A stretch of 64,000 nucleotides of DNA from Sulfitobacter albidus (lineage in GTDB: Bacteria > Pseudomonadota > Alphaproteobacteria > Rhodobacterales > Rhodobacteraceae). How positions within the stretch are numbered: the first letter of the stretch is position 1; each line of letters starts with the position of its first letter. The stretch lies in the NCBI RefSeq assembly GCF_018200035.1, contig NZ_CP073581.1:2600501-2664500 (forward strand). Direction: 5' to 3'. A program made the position numbers and the translations under genes. The notes under the pieces are model-generated. The model searched no databases. It saw only the letters and a program-made list of their open reading frames with translations, and was not told where the DNA came from. Below are positions 9,674 through 18,361 of this stretch, piece after piece.

Positions 9674-10528
9674 ATGACAGACGCCGCGCCGCTCCGCATC
9701 GCGTTTCAGGGGGCCCTGGGCGCCTATAGCCACGAGGCGTGCCTGAGCGCGCGCCCCGACGCCACGCCCGTACCCTGCACCACGTTCGAGGACGTGCTGC
9801 ACGCCGTGCGCGCCGGTGCCGCCGATCTGGCGATGCTGCCGGTCGAGAATTCGACCTACGGGCGCGTCGCCGACATTCACCGCCTCTTGCCGCAAAGCGG
9901 GCTGCGCATCATCGGTGAGGCCTTTGTACGGGTGCGCATCGCGCTGATGGCGCGACCCGGCACGACACTGGATCAGGTCAAACACGTGCGCGCGCATCTG
10001 GTCCTGCTGCCGCAGGCAACCGGTTTCCTCGACGCGCATGGCATCACGTCGGAACCAGCCGCCGACAGCGCCGGCGCCGCCGAAGAACTTGCCGCCGATG
10101 GACCGGCGCATGAGGGCGTGCTGGCGAGCTCTGTCGCCGCAGGGATCCACGGGCTGGACGTGCTGGCCGACGGGATCGAGGATCTTGACCACAATACCAC
10201 GCGTTTCCTGCTGATGGCGCCCGAGCTTGACCGCACGCGGCGCGCGGACAAGATGATGACCACCTTTGTGTTCGAGGTGCGCAACATCCCCGCCGCGCTT
10301 TACAAGGCGATGGGCGGTTTCGCGACAAATGGCGTGAACATGACCAAGCTCGAAAGCTACATGGTCGCAGGCTCCTTCACGGCGACGCAGTTCTACGCGG
10401 ATATCGACGGGCACCCCGACGACCCGGAAGTGGCCCGCGCGCTCGAAGAGCTGGAATATTTCACGAACATGCTCGAAATCCTCGGCGTCTATCCTGCCAG
10501 CCCCGATCGTGCCAGCCTTGATGGCTAG
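9674..10528 (+). CDS. pheA: Prephenate dehydratase
   Basis: 284 residues, monofunctional. The catalytic prephenate dehydratase domain is about residues 1-185 (starting IAFQGALGAYSHEACL, with PVENSTYGRVADIH and the conserved HNTTRF near 175-180). A C-terminal ACT domain follows (NIPAALYKAMGGFATNGVNMTKLESYM), which binds phenylalanine for feedback control. It converts prephenate to phenylpyruvate in cytoplasmic phenylalanine synthesis. There is no fused chorismate mutase, as usual in alphaproteobacteria. Convergent with the SRPBCC gene across a paired-hairpin element. Confidence 0.95.
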   Translation: MTDAAPLRIAFQGALGAYSHEACLSARPDATPVPCTTFEDVLHAVRAGAADLAMLPVENSTYGRVADIHRLLPQSGLRIIGEAFVRVRIALMARPGTTLDQVKHVRAHLVLLPQATGFLDAHGITSEPAADSAGAAEELAADGPAHEGVLASSVAAGIHGLDVLADGIEDLDHNTTRFLLMAPELDRTRRADKMMTTFVFEVRNIPAALYKAMGGFATNGVNMTKLESYMVAGSFTATQFYADIDGHPDDPEVARALEELEYFTNMLEILGVYPASPDRASLDG

Positions 10529-10552
10529 CGCCCGTCGCACCCGCGTGCGCCG

Positions 10553-10600
10553 CAAAAATTAGGACTAATTTTTGGGTCCAGAATTTCGCGAGAAATTCTG
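10553..10600. repeat. Paired AT-stemmed hairpins between convergent genes
   Basis: Two adjacent perfect hairpins: caaaaattag/ctaatttttg (10553-10574, 2-base gap) and cagaatttc/gaaattctg (10579-10600). They lie between the convergent ends of pheA and the SRPBCC gene. The same two-hairpin design recurs near 18.96, 39.27 and 44.48 kb. Because both stems are AT-rich, each strand carries a T-run, so a bidirectional terminator is likely. Confidence 0.6.
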
Positions 10601-10618
10601 CGCCCGGCCGCGGAGCGC

Positions 10619-11086
10619 TCACGCGACGCGGGCGTGGCGCTCTTCCAGCGTCTTGGCGAACTCCGCCACACGCATCTTGTACTTCTTGGTCAGTGAGGTC
10701 TTGGCCAGTTTCAGCGATTGCACCAGCAAACGCGCCGACAGGTTCAGCGGCTTGATGTCCAGCGCCACCAGAACGCGCGTACGATTGCGCGACAGCGCCA
10801 CCAATTCAAGCGTCATAAAGGTCATCAACCCCTGCGAGCGGCATTCATAGATCATCTCGCTTGGCCGCTCGAAGGTGACCAGCTCGATATCGACCTCCCG
10901 CTGCTTTCCGCGCAGGGCAAATGCGGCGCGCCATCCCATGCCGACACCGGGCTGCGTGCGCGTGTCGGTACGCTGCACTTCCGCGCCCCGCCGCATGGCC
11001 GCACGCTCGAACATCTCGAAATCGCACAGCATGTCGAAGACGGCGTCGATCGGCGCTTCGATATCTTCCTTGGTCGAAAATTTCAT
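10619..11086 (-). CDS. SRPBCC-family (START/PYP-like) protein
   Basis: 155 residues from the start at 11086, chosen because MKFSTKEDIEAPIDAVFDML is the usual opening strand of this fold and a purine-rich site (gaggct) precedes it. An upstream in-frame ATG at 11128 adds only 14 unlikely residues. The pattern 'IEAPIDAVFDMLCDFEMFE' followed by alternating strands indicates a helix-grip hydrophobic-ligand-binding fold. The ligand is unknown. Cytoplasmic. Confidence 0.7.
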   Translation of the reverse strand: MKFSTKEDIEAPIDAVFDMLCDFEMFERAAMRRGAEVQRTDTRTQPGVGMGWRAAFALRGKQREVDIELVTFERPSEMIYECRSQGLMTFMTLELVALSRNRTRVLVALDIKPLNLSARLLVQSLKLAKTSLTKKYKMRVAEFAKTLEERHARVA

Positions 11087-11215
11087 AGGAGCCTCGGCTG
11101 GTACACTCCGGCCACGATCGACCGGCATGTGAGCAAAACTATGGCACGCCCGCGCCCGCGCAACAAATCATTCGACGAAAAAGTTAATCGAGTGTGTCTG
11201 ACAGCCAACGCTCAA

Positions 11216-12151
11216 TCAGGAAATGGGCGATAGCCCCTTGCGTGCGGGCTTTATCGCCGGGTTCAGCCCCTGCGAGATCTCCATCATCTCTTCGCGGCTG
11301 ATCCAGCGCGCGTCCTCGATCTCTACCGGGTCGATCGTGATCTCGTCGCTCACGGCCTGCCCCCAGCAGCCCATCATCAACGAGGCCGGGAAGGGCCACG
11401 GTTGGCTCGCGAGATAGCCGACCTCCCCCACGCGCACGCCCGCCTCCTCGAATACTTCGCGGCGCACGGCAGCCTCCAGTGTCTCGCCCGGTTCGACAAA
11501 GCCTGCCAGCAGGGAATACATCCCCGCGGGCCAGCCCGGTGAGCGGCCCACCAGAACCGAATTACCGTGCGTGATCAGCATGATGACAACCGGATCGGTG
11601 CGCGGAAAGTGTGATGTGTTGCACCTGTCGCAGCGCCGCTGCCAACCGCCCTGCGACGGAGCGCTGGCGGCCCCGCAGCGCGCGCAAAAGCCGTGGCTTT
11701 CGTGCCATGCAAGGATCGCCTTCCCCGACGCCGCAAGTTCCGCATCACGCGGGCTGAGCCAGGTCATCACGCGGCGCAGCTCGGCAAAGACCATCCAGTC
11801 GGGCAAATCAGGGTGCCGCTGCTCGCTGGGGTCCAGAAACCCGCCAAGGCTGCCCTCATCCAGATCGGGCGGTGTCCATCCCGACAGATCCACCGCAAAC
11901 ACCGGCGCGCCGTCCTCGCGCCCCAGGAGGATCGGCGCCATTGTCGCTCCCGCCAGGGCCGCGTGATCCAGCGGCAGACGCACGACGCCTGCGGGCCGCT
12001 CGGGTGCGATCAGCGGCTTACCGCGCCAAAACACGACCGCCCGCGCGCGGGTATCGGCAGCTGCAGCGGCCAAGGCATTGGCATCGCTGCGAATCTCACC
12101 CGCCCGGTCCAGCCCGGAGCCTCCGAATGTCACCCGTTCTGCGTCTTTCAT
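11216..12151 (-). CDS. nudC: NAD(+) diphosphatase NudC (zinc-ribbon Nudix hydrolase)
   Basis: 311 residues. It contains a four-cysteine zinc ribbon (CARCG...CDRCN), a Nudix box (GFVEPGE followed by REVFEEAGV) and, after it, the SQPWPFPAS motif that marks NudC rather than other Nudix enzymes. It hydrolyses NAD(H) to NMN(H) and AMP and, in E. coli, removes NAD caps from RNA. Divergent from the 5'-nucleotidase-like gene, so both could serve nucleotide salvage. Confidence 0.93.
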   Translation of the reverse strand: MKDAERVTFGGSGLDRAGEIRSDANALAAAAADTRARAVVFWRGKPLIAPERPAGVVRLPLDHAALAGATMAPILLGREDGAPVFAVDLSGWTPPDLDEGSLGGFLDPSEQRHPDLPDWMVFAELRRVMTWLSPRDAELAASGKAILAWHESHGFCARCGAASAPSQGGWQRRCDRCNTSHFPRTDPVVIMLITHGNSVLVGRSPGWPAGMYSLLAGFVEPGETLEAAVRREVFEEAGVRVGEVGYLASQPWPFPASLMMGCWGQAVSDEITIDPVEIEDARWISREEMMEISQGLNPAIKPARKGLSPIS

Positions 12152-12235
12152 GCGCTGCGGCCTCTCCCGTTGATACGTCGCGTCAAGCCCGCGATCGCGA
12201 TTGTTGTATTCCCGCCATGCTGGTATTTATCCGGC

Positions 12236-14056
12236 ATGAGCCCGACCGATCCCCTCACCGACGATACCCACCCGGTCCTGCGGGCGGGCCTGCGCATTCT
12301 TGCGACAACCGACACGCACGGGCATCTGCGCGCCCATGACTACATCAAGGATCGGCCGACACAAGGCACCGGGCTCGCCGGACTGGCTCCTGTGATCCGC
12401 ACGGCACGCGGCGAGGCGGCCGCGCAGAAACGCGCAAGCCTGCTTGTCGACAATGGCGATACCTTCCAGGGCACGCCCCTCGCGCGGCATCTGGCGCGGC
12501 GTCCGGTCACGGCAGAGCACGGGATCGTGGCGGCGCTGAACGCGCTTGAATATGACGTCGTGGGGCTGGGCAATCACGATCTGGATTTTGGTCTGAGCTA
12601 CCTGCGCAAGGTCGCGGGCGCGCTGAACATGCCGATGGTGTGCAGCAATCTTGCCGGTCCCGGACTGGCCCCACTGGTGCCCCACACCCTTATCGACACG
12701 CCCCTGCCCGGCACATCGGGATGCACGCTGCGCGTGGGCGTGCTGGCCCTGCTGCCCGGGCAGACGGCGCAGTGGCACGCGCATGTGCTGGGGTCGCGCC
12801 GCATGGTCGAAAGCAAGGCCGATCAGGTGCGGGGCATGGCCGCAACCCTGCGTGCGGCGGGCGCCGATCTGATCTTGCTGCTGGCGCATATGGGTGTGGG
12901 TCCCGGCGATCACACCGACCGGCAGGAGAGCGGCGCGCTGGCGCTCGCTCGGCAGGGCATTGCGGATGCTCTGGTGCTGGGGCACGTACACAACCGCCTG
13001 CCGTCGCAGACCTATTGCTCGCACCCCGAAATCGACGGCGCGCGCGGCCTCATCGCAGGGGTGCCTGCGGTCATGCCCGGCCACGCGGGATCCGATCTGG
13101 GCGTGATCGATCTCGATCTTGTGCGCGACAGCACCGGCCGCTGGCGGATCGAGGGCCACAGCTGCGCGCTGCACCCGCATCCGCCCGCCCCATCCGACGC
13201 CGCGGCGATCGGGGCCGACACCAACCCGGCGCACCAGCGTTTGCGACGCTATCTGCGGACCGAGGTTGCCCGGACGGAAACGCCGCTGCACAGCTTCTTC
13301 ACCCACGCCGCCCCCGCCCGCACGCAAGCGCTTGTCGCGCGGGCCAAGCGGCGGCTGCTGCAAAAGCATATCGACGCCACCGCCCATGCCCATCTGCCCG
13401 TGCTCACCGCCGTGGCGGCGCATGCCTCGGGTGGACGCGACGGGCCTGCAAATTTCCTCAACATCCCTGCCGGGCCAGTGTTGCGGCGTCATGTGATGGG
13501 GCTCGACCCTTTTGCAAACCAGACCGGAGCGGGGCTGATTACAGGTGCCGATCTGCGGGCCCGGCTCGAACACGCGGGCGCGATCTTCAACACCGCCGGG
13601 CAGGAGGGCGCGCCCTGCCCGCTGATAAACGCCGCGGTGCCGGGCTTCCAGTTCGATGCGGTTTTCGGCGTCTCCTGCCGATTTGACATCACCGCGCCGC
13701 CCTACAGCCGTGTGCGCGATCTGACGGGGCCGGGCGGCCCGATTCAGGACAGCGATGAATTCGTGCTGATTGCGAGCCAGTTCCGACTTGCGGGCGGGGG
13801 CGGTTATGCCCCGATCGAGGCCGCGCGGATGCTCGTCCCCCCGCGCCCCGGGCTTGAGCAGGCCATCGTGCGTGAACTGCGCGAACCGCTCCCCGCATCC
13901 GAGGTGCCGTGGTCCTTTGCGACAGGATCCGGGGTGCGGGTGGTCCTGCATACCGATCCAGACGCCACCGCCCATCTGACCGAGATCGCCCATCTGGCGC
14001 CGCAGGTGCACGGTCGAAACGCCGACGGTTTCCTCGAACTTTCCCTGACCCTGTAA
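12236..14056 (+). CDS. 5'-nucleotidase / 2',3'-cyclic phosphodiesterase family protein without signal peptide
   Basis: 606 residues from the ATG at 12236. The N-terminal calcineurin-like metallophosphatase domain shows all metal-binding motifs: TTDTHGHL, DNGDTFQG, GLGNHDLDFG, LLLAHMG and LGHVHNRLP. A 5'-nucleotidase C-terminal domain follows (from about residue 380, including 'NFLNIPAGPV' and 'FVLIASQFRLAGGGGY'). CpdB/UshA relatives are normally periplasmic, but no signal peptide is seen here. A TTG start further upstream would add a short RR-K plus hydrophobic segment, without a convincing ribosome-binding site. Likely acts on nucleotides or cyclic nucleotides; exact substrate unknown. Confidence 0.85.
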   Translation: MSPTDPLTDDTHPVLRAGLRILATTDTHGHLRAHDYIKDRPTQGTGLAGLAPVIRTARGEAAAQKRASLLVDNGDTFQGTPLARHLARRPVTAEHGIVAALNALEYDVVGLGNHDLDFGLSYLRKVAGALNMPMVCSNLAGPGLAPLVPHTLIDTPLPGTSGCTLRVGVLALLPGQTAQWHAHVLGSRRMVESKADQVRGMAATLRAAGADLILLLAHMGVGPGDHTDRQESGALALARQGIADALVLGHVHNRLPSQTYCSHPEIDGARGLIAGVPAVMPGHAGSDLGVIDLDLVRDSTGRWRIEGHSCALHPHPPAPSDAAAIGADTNPAHQRLRRYLRTEVARTETPLHSFFTHAAPARTQALVARAKRRLLQKHIDATAHAHLPVLTAVAAHASGGRDGPANFLNIPAGPVLRRHVMGLDPFANQTGAGLITGADLRARLEHAGAIFNTAGQEGAPCPLINAAVPGFQFDAVFGVSCRFDITAPPYSRVRDLTGPGGPIQDSDEFVLIASQFRLAGGGGYAPIEAARMLVPPRPGLEQAIVRELREPLPASEVPWSFATGSGVRVVLHTDPDATAHLTEIAHLAPQVHGRNADGFLELSLTL

Positions 14057-14089
14057 CCTTGCAGGCGCGCACCGCTTGGCCTATATCGG

Positions 14090-14190
14090 GCGTCGAGAGG
14101 TTGGTGCGGGCAGGCGCCTCGCCAACCTGGTCAGGTCCGGAAGGAAGCAGCCACAACGAGTCCCGCTTGGGTCGTTATCAATCTCTCACC
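14090..14190 (+). ncRNA. ffs: Small signal recognition particle RNA (4.5S type)
   Basis: The region contains the diagnostic SRP S-domain core (ggtcaggtccggaaggaag, then cagcc). The flanks pair to form the long rod: gagaggttg at 14095-14103 with caatctctc at 14179-14187. The length of about 95-100 nt fits the bacterial small SRP RNA, which scaffolds Ffh at the membrane for co-translational targeting. Exact ends are estimated from the terminal stem. Confidence 0.93.
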
Positions 14191-14193
14191 TAA

Positions 14194-14218
14194 GCGCTTT
14201 TTGCGAAGCAAAAAGCGC
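14194..14218 (+). terminator. Hairpin following SRP RNA
   Basis: A perfect 11-bp stem gcgctttttgc/gcaaaaagcgc with a 3-base loop begins about 4 bases after the SRP RNA. The T-run lies inside the stem, a design shared with other intergenic hairpins in this window. Probable terminator of ffs. Confidence 0.6.
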
Positions 14219-14227
14219 GTAACCCGA

Positions 14228-14268
14228 CAGGGGCATCCAAAGGATGCTCCCGAAAGGGTCAACCCCTG
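14228..14268. other. Compact three-way-junction inverted repeat
   Basis: Outer arms cagggg (14228-14233) and cccctg (14263-14268) enclose two small hairpins: gcatcc-aaa-ggatgc and ccc-gaaa-ggg with a GNRA-type GAAA loop. The fold works on either strand. It lies in the 276-base non-coding stretch between SRP RNA and the metallopeptidase stop. Nothing else is recognisable between 14269 and 14466. Confidence 0.35.
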
Positions 14269-14466
14269 CAAATAAATCCACCTCAAGATTCGCCCTGCGC
14301 TTGTTTCCCCAAACGCACGGGCAAACACCTCCTGCCCTTCGCATCGCAAGTCAGTCACACCCGCCGCCTGCCCCAAAACGCACGCACAGCCCGTCTGGAG
14401 CGCCTTCCTGCCCTTACCGCGGTGCACCACCCGCCGACCAGTCGCGCCGCGCGCGCTCCTCAAGCC

Positions 14467-15321
14467 CTAAAGCTGTGCCGCCGCAAACGTGTCGCAGGAC
14501 CGCACCTGCCCGCTGTCAAAGCCGCGCTGAAACCAGCTTGCCCGCTGCTCCGATGTGCCATGGGTGAAAGTATGCGGCTGCGGCACGCGGCCGGCCTGCC
14601 GTTGCAGATGGTCGTCCCCGATCTTGCGCGCCGCATTCAGCGCCTCTTCCAGATCGCCGCGCTCCATCAATCCCTGCACATTCGCGGCCCAGATTCCTGA
14701 CAGGCAGTCAGCCATCAGTTCCAGCCGTACGGTCAGTCTGTTCGCTTCCACCTGGCTGGAGGACTGCCGCGCGGCGTAAACCTGCGAAAGGATTCCCAAT
14801 TCGTTCTGCACGTGGTGCGCGACCTCATGCGCGATGACGTAGGCGGCGGCAAAATCGCCCCCCGCCCCCATCTGGCGGTCCAGCGCGGTAAAGAATTCGG
14901 TATCCAGATACGCCTTGCCATCCGCCGGGCAATAGAAAGGGCCGGTCGCCCCGTTGGCATTGCCGCAAGGGCTGCGCGTCACCCCGTCAAAGATCACGAG
15001 CGTCGGCGGCGTGTAGGGGCGGCCCACCTGCTCGGGAAAGATCTTGCCCCAGACGTCTTCGGTCGTGGCCAGCACGCGGGCGCTGAAATCGGCCATTTCG
15101 GGGTTCTCGACCTGCGCGGTGCTGCGCTGTTCGGTCTGCACGCTGCCACCCTGCAACAGCGGCGAGACGTCGATGCCGGTGAAATATCCAATCGCCAGGA
15201 CCGCAAGCACGCCAACGATGCCAAGACCACCCTTGCCACCCACGCGCCTGCCGCCGCCGCCCCCGCGCCCGCGCCGCTCGACATTGCTGCTCCGCCGGAT
15301 CCCTCTTAGCCGCATAACCAT
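14467..15321 (-). CDS. Neutral zinc metallopeptidase, YpfJ-like
   Basis: 284 residues of the 'putative neutral zinc metallopeptidase' (YpfJ) family. It has a Gly/Arg-rich N-terminus, a single membrane helix (about 33-50) and a soluble domain with zinc motif HEVAHH (165-170). The family hallmarks SPCGNA and GPFYCPADGKAYLD are present. The C-terminus carries 'THGTSEQRASWFQRGFDSG', also typical of the family. Probably anchored with the catalytic domain outside the cytoplasm. Substrate unknown. A second ATG lies two codons in (15315) and is an equally good start. Confidence 0.88.
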   Translation of the reverse strand: MVMRLRGIRRSSNVERRGRGGGGGRRVGGKGGLGIVGVLAVLAIGYFTGIDVSPLLQGGSVQTEQRSTAQVENPEMADFSARVLATTEDVWGKIFPEQVGRPYTPPTLVIFDGVTRSPCGNANGATGPFYCPADGKAYLDTEFFTALDRQMGAGGDFAAAYVIAHEVAHHVQNELGILSQVYAARQSSSQVEANRLTVRLELMADCLSGIWAANVQGLMERGDLEEALNAARKIGDDHLQRQAGRVPQPHTFTHGTSEQRASWFQRGFDSGQVRSCDTFAAAQL

Positions 15322-15375
15322 CCACTCCGCTGAATTGCCCTTGCCAGTTTAACCGCAAAGCCCACCTTTGGTTCA

Positions 15376-15738
15376 ATGGCACAGAAAAATAAGCTCGCGC
15401 AGGACCGCACCGACTGGGCCGAGGATCGCACGATCCTCGCCAACGAGCGCACGTTTGCGGGCTGGATGCGCACCGGCATGGCCGCGACGGCGCTTGCCGT
15501 GGGCCTCAACGCCGTGTTTGCCGAGGCAGAGCCCACGTGGCTGCCCAAGGCGGTGGCGAGCCTGTTCATCACACTGTCGCTGTTCATTTTCTGGGCAGCG
15601 GAGCGGTCTGCCGCGCGCACGCTCAAGCGCCTGCAGGATAACGAGGCGCACGCCCAGCCCAGCGGGCGCATGCGCTTGATCGCCATTCTGCTGGGGCTTG
15701 GTGCGGTCTGTGTCGGGGGTGTTCTGTGGATGCTCTAG
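15376..15738 (+). CDS. DUF202 (YidH-like) inner membrane protein
   Basis: 120 residues. The opening DRTDWAEDRTILANERTFAGW is the DUF202 signature. Three hydrophobic segments follow (about 34-50, 57-74 and 97-118). Function unknown; such proteins often occur as small integral membrane proteins. Divergent from the metallopeptidase and 58 bases upstream of dnaX, so possibly cotranscribed with it. Confidence 0.8.
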   Translation: MAQKNKLAQDRTDWAEDRTILANERTFAGWMRTGMAATALAVGLNAVFAEAEPTWLPKAVASLFITLSLFIFWAAERSAARTLKRLQDNEAHAQPSGRMRLIAILLGLGAVCVGGVLWML

Positions 15739-15796
15739 GTTGCCGCGCCCCGGCACAGCGCCTACCCTGACGCATACGCCGAATCTCAGGATCCCC

Positions 15797-17536
15797 ATGT
15801 CAGAAACCACCTCCTACCGCGTGCTTGCGCGCAAGTATCGCCCCGAAACCTTTGTCGATCTGGTCGGCCAGGATGCCATGGTGCGCACCCTGAAAAACGC
15901 GTTCGAGGCGGACCGCATCGCGCAGGCCTTCATCATGACCGGCATCCGCGGGACGGGGAAGACGACGACCGCGCGGATCATCGCCAAGGGCATGAATTGC
16001 ATCGGGCCAGACGGCACCGGCGGCCCCACAACCGAACCCTGCGGCGTGTGCGAGCATTGCACGGCCATCATGCAGGGCCGCCACGTCGACGTGATCGAGA
16101 TGGACGCGGCCTCCAACACCGGCGTAGGCGACGTCCGCGAGATCATCGACAGCGTGCACTACCGCGCGGCCTCGGCCCGCTACAAGGTCTACATCATCGA
16201 CGAAGTGCACATGTTGTCCAACAACGCCTTCAACGCCTTGCTCAAAACGCTCGAAGAGCCGCCAAGCCACGTCAAATTCATCTTCGCCACCACCGAGATC
16301 CGCAAGGTGCCCGTCACCGTGCTGTCGCGCTGCCAGCGCTTTGATCTGCGCCGGATCGAGCCGGAGGTGATGATCGCCCTGCTGCGGCGCATTGCCGAGG
16401 CCGAAGGCGCGCAAATCGCCGATGACGCGCTGGCGCTGATTACCCGCGCCGCCGAAGGGTCGGCGCGCGATGCGACCTCCCTGCTGGATCAGGCGATCAG
16501 CCACGGCGCGGGCGAGACGACGGCGGATCAGGTGCGCGCGATGCTGGGTCTGGCGGACCGCGCGCGGGTGCTCGATCTGCTCGACATGATCCTGCGCGGC
16601 GATGCGGCGGCTGCGCTGACGGAACTGGGCGCACAATATGCCGAAGGGGCCGATCCGCTGGCCGTTCTGCGCGATCTGGCCGAGATCACCCATTGGGTGT
16701 CGGTGGTGAAAATCACGCCCGACGCCGCCGAGGATCCCACCGTCTCACCCGAGGAGCGCGACCGCGGGCGCGCCATGGCCGACGCGCTGGCGATGCGGGT
16801 CCTCAGCCGTCTGTGGCAGATGCTGCTCAAGGCGCTCGATGAAGTCGCCGCCGCCCCCAACGCCATGATGGCCGCCGAAATGGCGATCATCCGCCTGACC
16901 CATGTGGCCGATCTGCCTACCCCGGACGAGCTGGTGCGCAAGCTGCAAGACACGCCCCCGTCAGGCCCCGGCGCTGGCGGTGGCGTGGCGCCCGCGCCTT
17001 CGGGCGGCGGAACCCCTGCACAGGCGTCAGGCCGCGCGGCGCCGGTTTCCTCCGGTGGCGGGGTCGCAACGGCCCTCGCTCCGCAAGCGGTCTCGGCACT
17101 GGCCCATTACGCCACGTTCGAGCATGTGCTTGAGCTGATCCGCTCCAACCGCGACGTAAAGCTGTTGGTCGAGATCGAAGGCGGCCTGCAACTCGCCGCC
17201 TATCAGCCCGGACGTATCGAATTCGTGCCCACCGACGACGCCCCGCGCGATCTGGCGCAGCGGCTGGGCGCCAAGCTGCAACTGTGGACCGGCAATCGCT
17301 GGGCCGTCACCGTCGTCAACGAGGGCGGCGCGCCCACCATCGCATCGGTGCGGGACGCCCGCGACACCGCGCTCAAGGCCGAAGCCGAGGCGCATCCGCT
17401 GATGCAGGCGGTCATGGCGCAATTCCCGCGCGCGCGCATCACCGGCATCCGCACCGCGCAAGAGCTGGCGCAACAGGCGACCGAGGACGCGCTGCCGGAG
17501 GTGGAGGACGAATGGGATCCCTTCGAAGAGGAGTAA
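15797..17536 (+). CDS. dnaX: DNA polymerase III subunit gamma/tau
   Basis: 579 residues from the ATG at 15797, where the conserved 'YRVLARKYRPETFVDLVGQ' opening begins. AAA+ clamp-loader ATPase: Walker A GIRGTGKTT (49-57), zinc site CGVCEHC, Walker B VYIIDEVHML, sensor region 'LKTLEEPPSHVKFIFATTE'. A Pro/Gly/Ala-rich linker (about 400-440) leads to the tau C-terminal domain that contacts polymerase alpha and DnaB. No slippery sequence for a gamma form was looked for in detail. First gene of a dnaX - membrane protein - ybaB - recR group, the usual bacterial synteny. Confidence 0.95.
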   Translation: MSETTSYRVLARKYRPETFVDLVGQDAMVRTLKNAFEADRIAQAFIMTGIRGTGKTTTARIIAKGMNCIGPDGTGGPTTEPCGVCEHCTAIMQGRHVDVIEMDAASNTGVGDVREIIDSVHYRAASARYKVYIIDEVHMLSNNAFNALLKTLEEPPSHVKFIFATTEIRKVPVTVLSRCQRFDLRRIEPEVMIALLRRIAEAEGAQIADDALALITRAAEGSARDATSLLDQAISHGAGETTADQVRAMLGLADRARVLDLLDMILRGDAAAALTELGAQYAEGADPLAVLRDLAEITHWVSVVKITPDAAEDPTVSPEERDRGRAMADALAMRVLSRLWQMLLKALDEVAAAPNAMMAAEMAIIRLTHVADLPTPDELVRKLQDTPPSGPGAGGGVAPAPSGGGTPAQASGRAAPVSSGGGVATALAPQAVSALAHYATFEHVLELIRSNRDVKLLVEIEGGLQLAAYQPGRIEFVPTDDAPRDLAQRLGAKLQLWTGNRWAVTVVNEGGAPTIASVRDARDTALKAEAEAHPLMQAVMAQFPRARITGIRTAQELAQQATEDALPEVEDEWDPFEEE

Positions 17537-17895
17537 TCCTCGCCCTGCTGCCCGGCCCCGCGCTGGCGCAATCCTGCGCCGACATGCGCCCCGGCTGGAC
17601 AGCGGGCGCCGAAGCGACCGCGTGGACCGAGCTGATCGCGCTCTCCGGCACACCCGCCTCGCTGGTGCTGCTGCTGGCCTCGGCGCTGGTGCTGCGGTTG
17701 CGCCACCAGTGGGGCGCGCTGATCGTCACCGTGCTGTGGTCCTTCTGGGCCTCGTTCATCGCGATGGCGGGCCCCACGCAGGCCGCCGCCGAGGGATGTA
17801 TCGGCAGCCCCACCTTGTTCATCGCCCTCGTCGCTGCAATATGTACGGGGATGATTATTTACACCACGGGCGGCAAACCGCGCCCGTCTGACTGA
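17512..17895 (+). CDS. Small membrane protein overlapping dnaX
   Basis: 127 residues that I do not recognise beyond topology. It starts at an ATG inside the last codons of dnaX (25-base overlap) behind a purine-rich site (aggtggagga), so translation is probably coupled. A short signal-like start (LRRGVILALLPGPALA) is followed by two or three hydrophobic helices (about 44-62, 69-84, 98-116) and a few cysteines on the external side. It lies between dnaX and ybaB, suggesting cotranscription only. Confidence 0.6.
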   Translation: MGSLRRGVILALLPGPALAQSCADMRPGWTAGAEATAWTELIALSGTPASLVLLLASALVLRLRHQWGALIVTVLWSFWASFIAMAGPTQAAAEGCIGSPTLFIALVAAICTGMIIYTTGGKPRPSD

Positions 17896-17906
17896 GGAGA
17901 GTTGGT

Positions 17907-18251
17907 ATGTTCAAAGGACTTGGCGGGCTCGGCGATATGGCCGGGATGATGAAGAAAGCCCAGGAAATGCAGGGTAAAATGGCCGAGATGCAGGAAGAGA
18001 TGCACAACATCATGGTCGAGGGCGAAGCGGGCGCGGGCCTTGTAAAAGCCACCTGCACCGCCAAGGGCGAGCTCAAGGGCCTCGACATCGACCCCTCGAT
18101 CTTCAACGGCGACGACAAGGAAGTCGTCGAGGATCTGATCCTCGCCGCGATCAAGGACGCGCAGGGCAAGGCAAGCGACCGCGCGCAGGAAGAAATGAGC
18201 AAGCTGACCGAAGGTCTGGGCCTGCCCGCAGGCATGAAACTGCCGTTCTAG
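17907..18251 (+). CDS. Nucleoid-associated protein, YbaB/EbfC family
   Basis: 114 residues. The Gly/Met-rich start (MFKGLGGLGDMAGMMKKAQEM) and coiled alpha-helical region, then 'VKATCTAKGELKGLDIDPSIF', match the YbaB/EbfC family. These DNA-binding dimers coat the nucleoid and are usually encoded with dnaX and recR, as here. A ribosome-binding site (gaggag) precedes the ATG at 17907. Confidence 0.95.
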   Translation: MFKGLGGLGDMAGMMKKAQEMQGKMAEMQEEMHNIMVEGEAGAGLVKATCTAKGELKGLDIDPSIFNGDDKEVVEDLILAAIKDAQGKASDRAQEEMSKLTEGLGLPAGMKLPF

Positions 18252-18307
18252 CCGTCTTTTGCACAGCAAAAGACGGCGCGTGCGAGGCAGTGCATGCTTG
18301 CATGCAC
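18251..18307 (+). terminator. Two hairpins after ybaB
   Basis: A perfect 12-bp stem gccgtcttttgc/gcaaaagacggc with a 3-base loop (18251-18277) starts at the ybaB stop codon. A GC-richer stem gtgcatgc/gcatgcac follows at 18290-18307. Its form resembles the paired-hairpin elements elsewhere in the window. It would reduce read-through from ybaB into recR. Confidence 0.5.
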
Positions 18308-18361
18308 GTTCGCATTCCCTCTCTATTCAGGCGCGCGCGCCGCGCCCCATAAGGCACCCCA

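Noticed and set aside
12152..12235. TTG start giving a signal-like peptide for the nucleotidase-family protein
   Set aside because: The TTG frame would add RRVKPAIAIVVF before the ATG, but it has no Shine-Dalgarno and the hydrophobic stretch is too short and Pro-broken.
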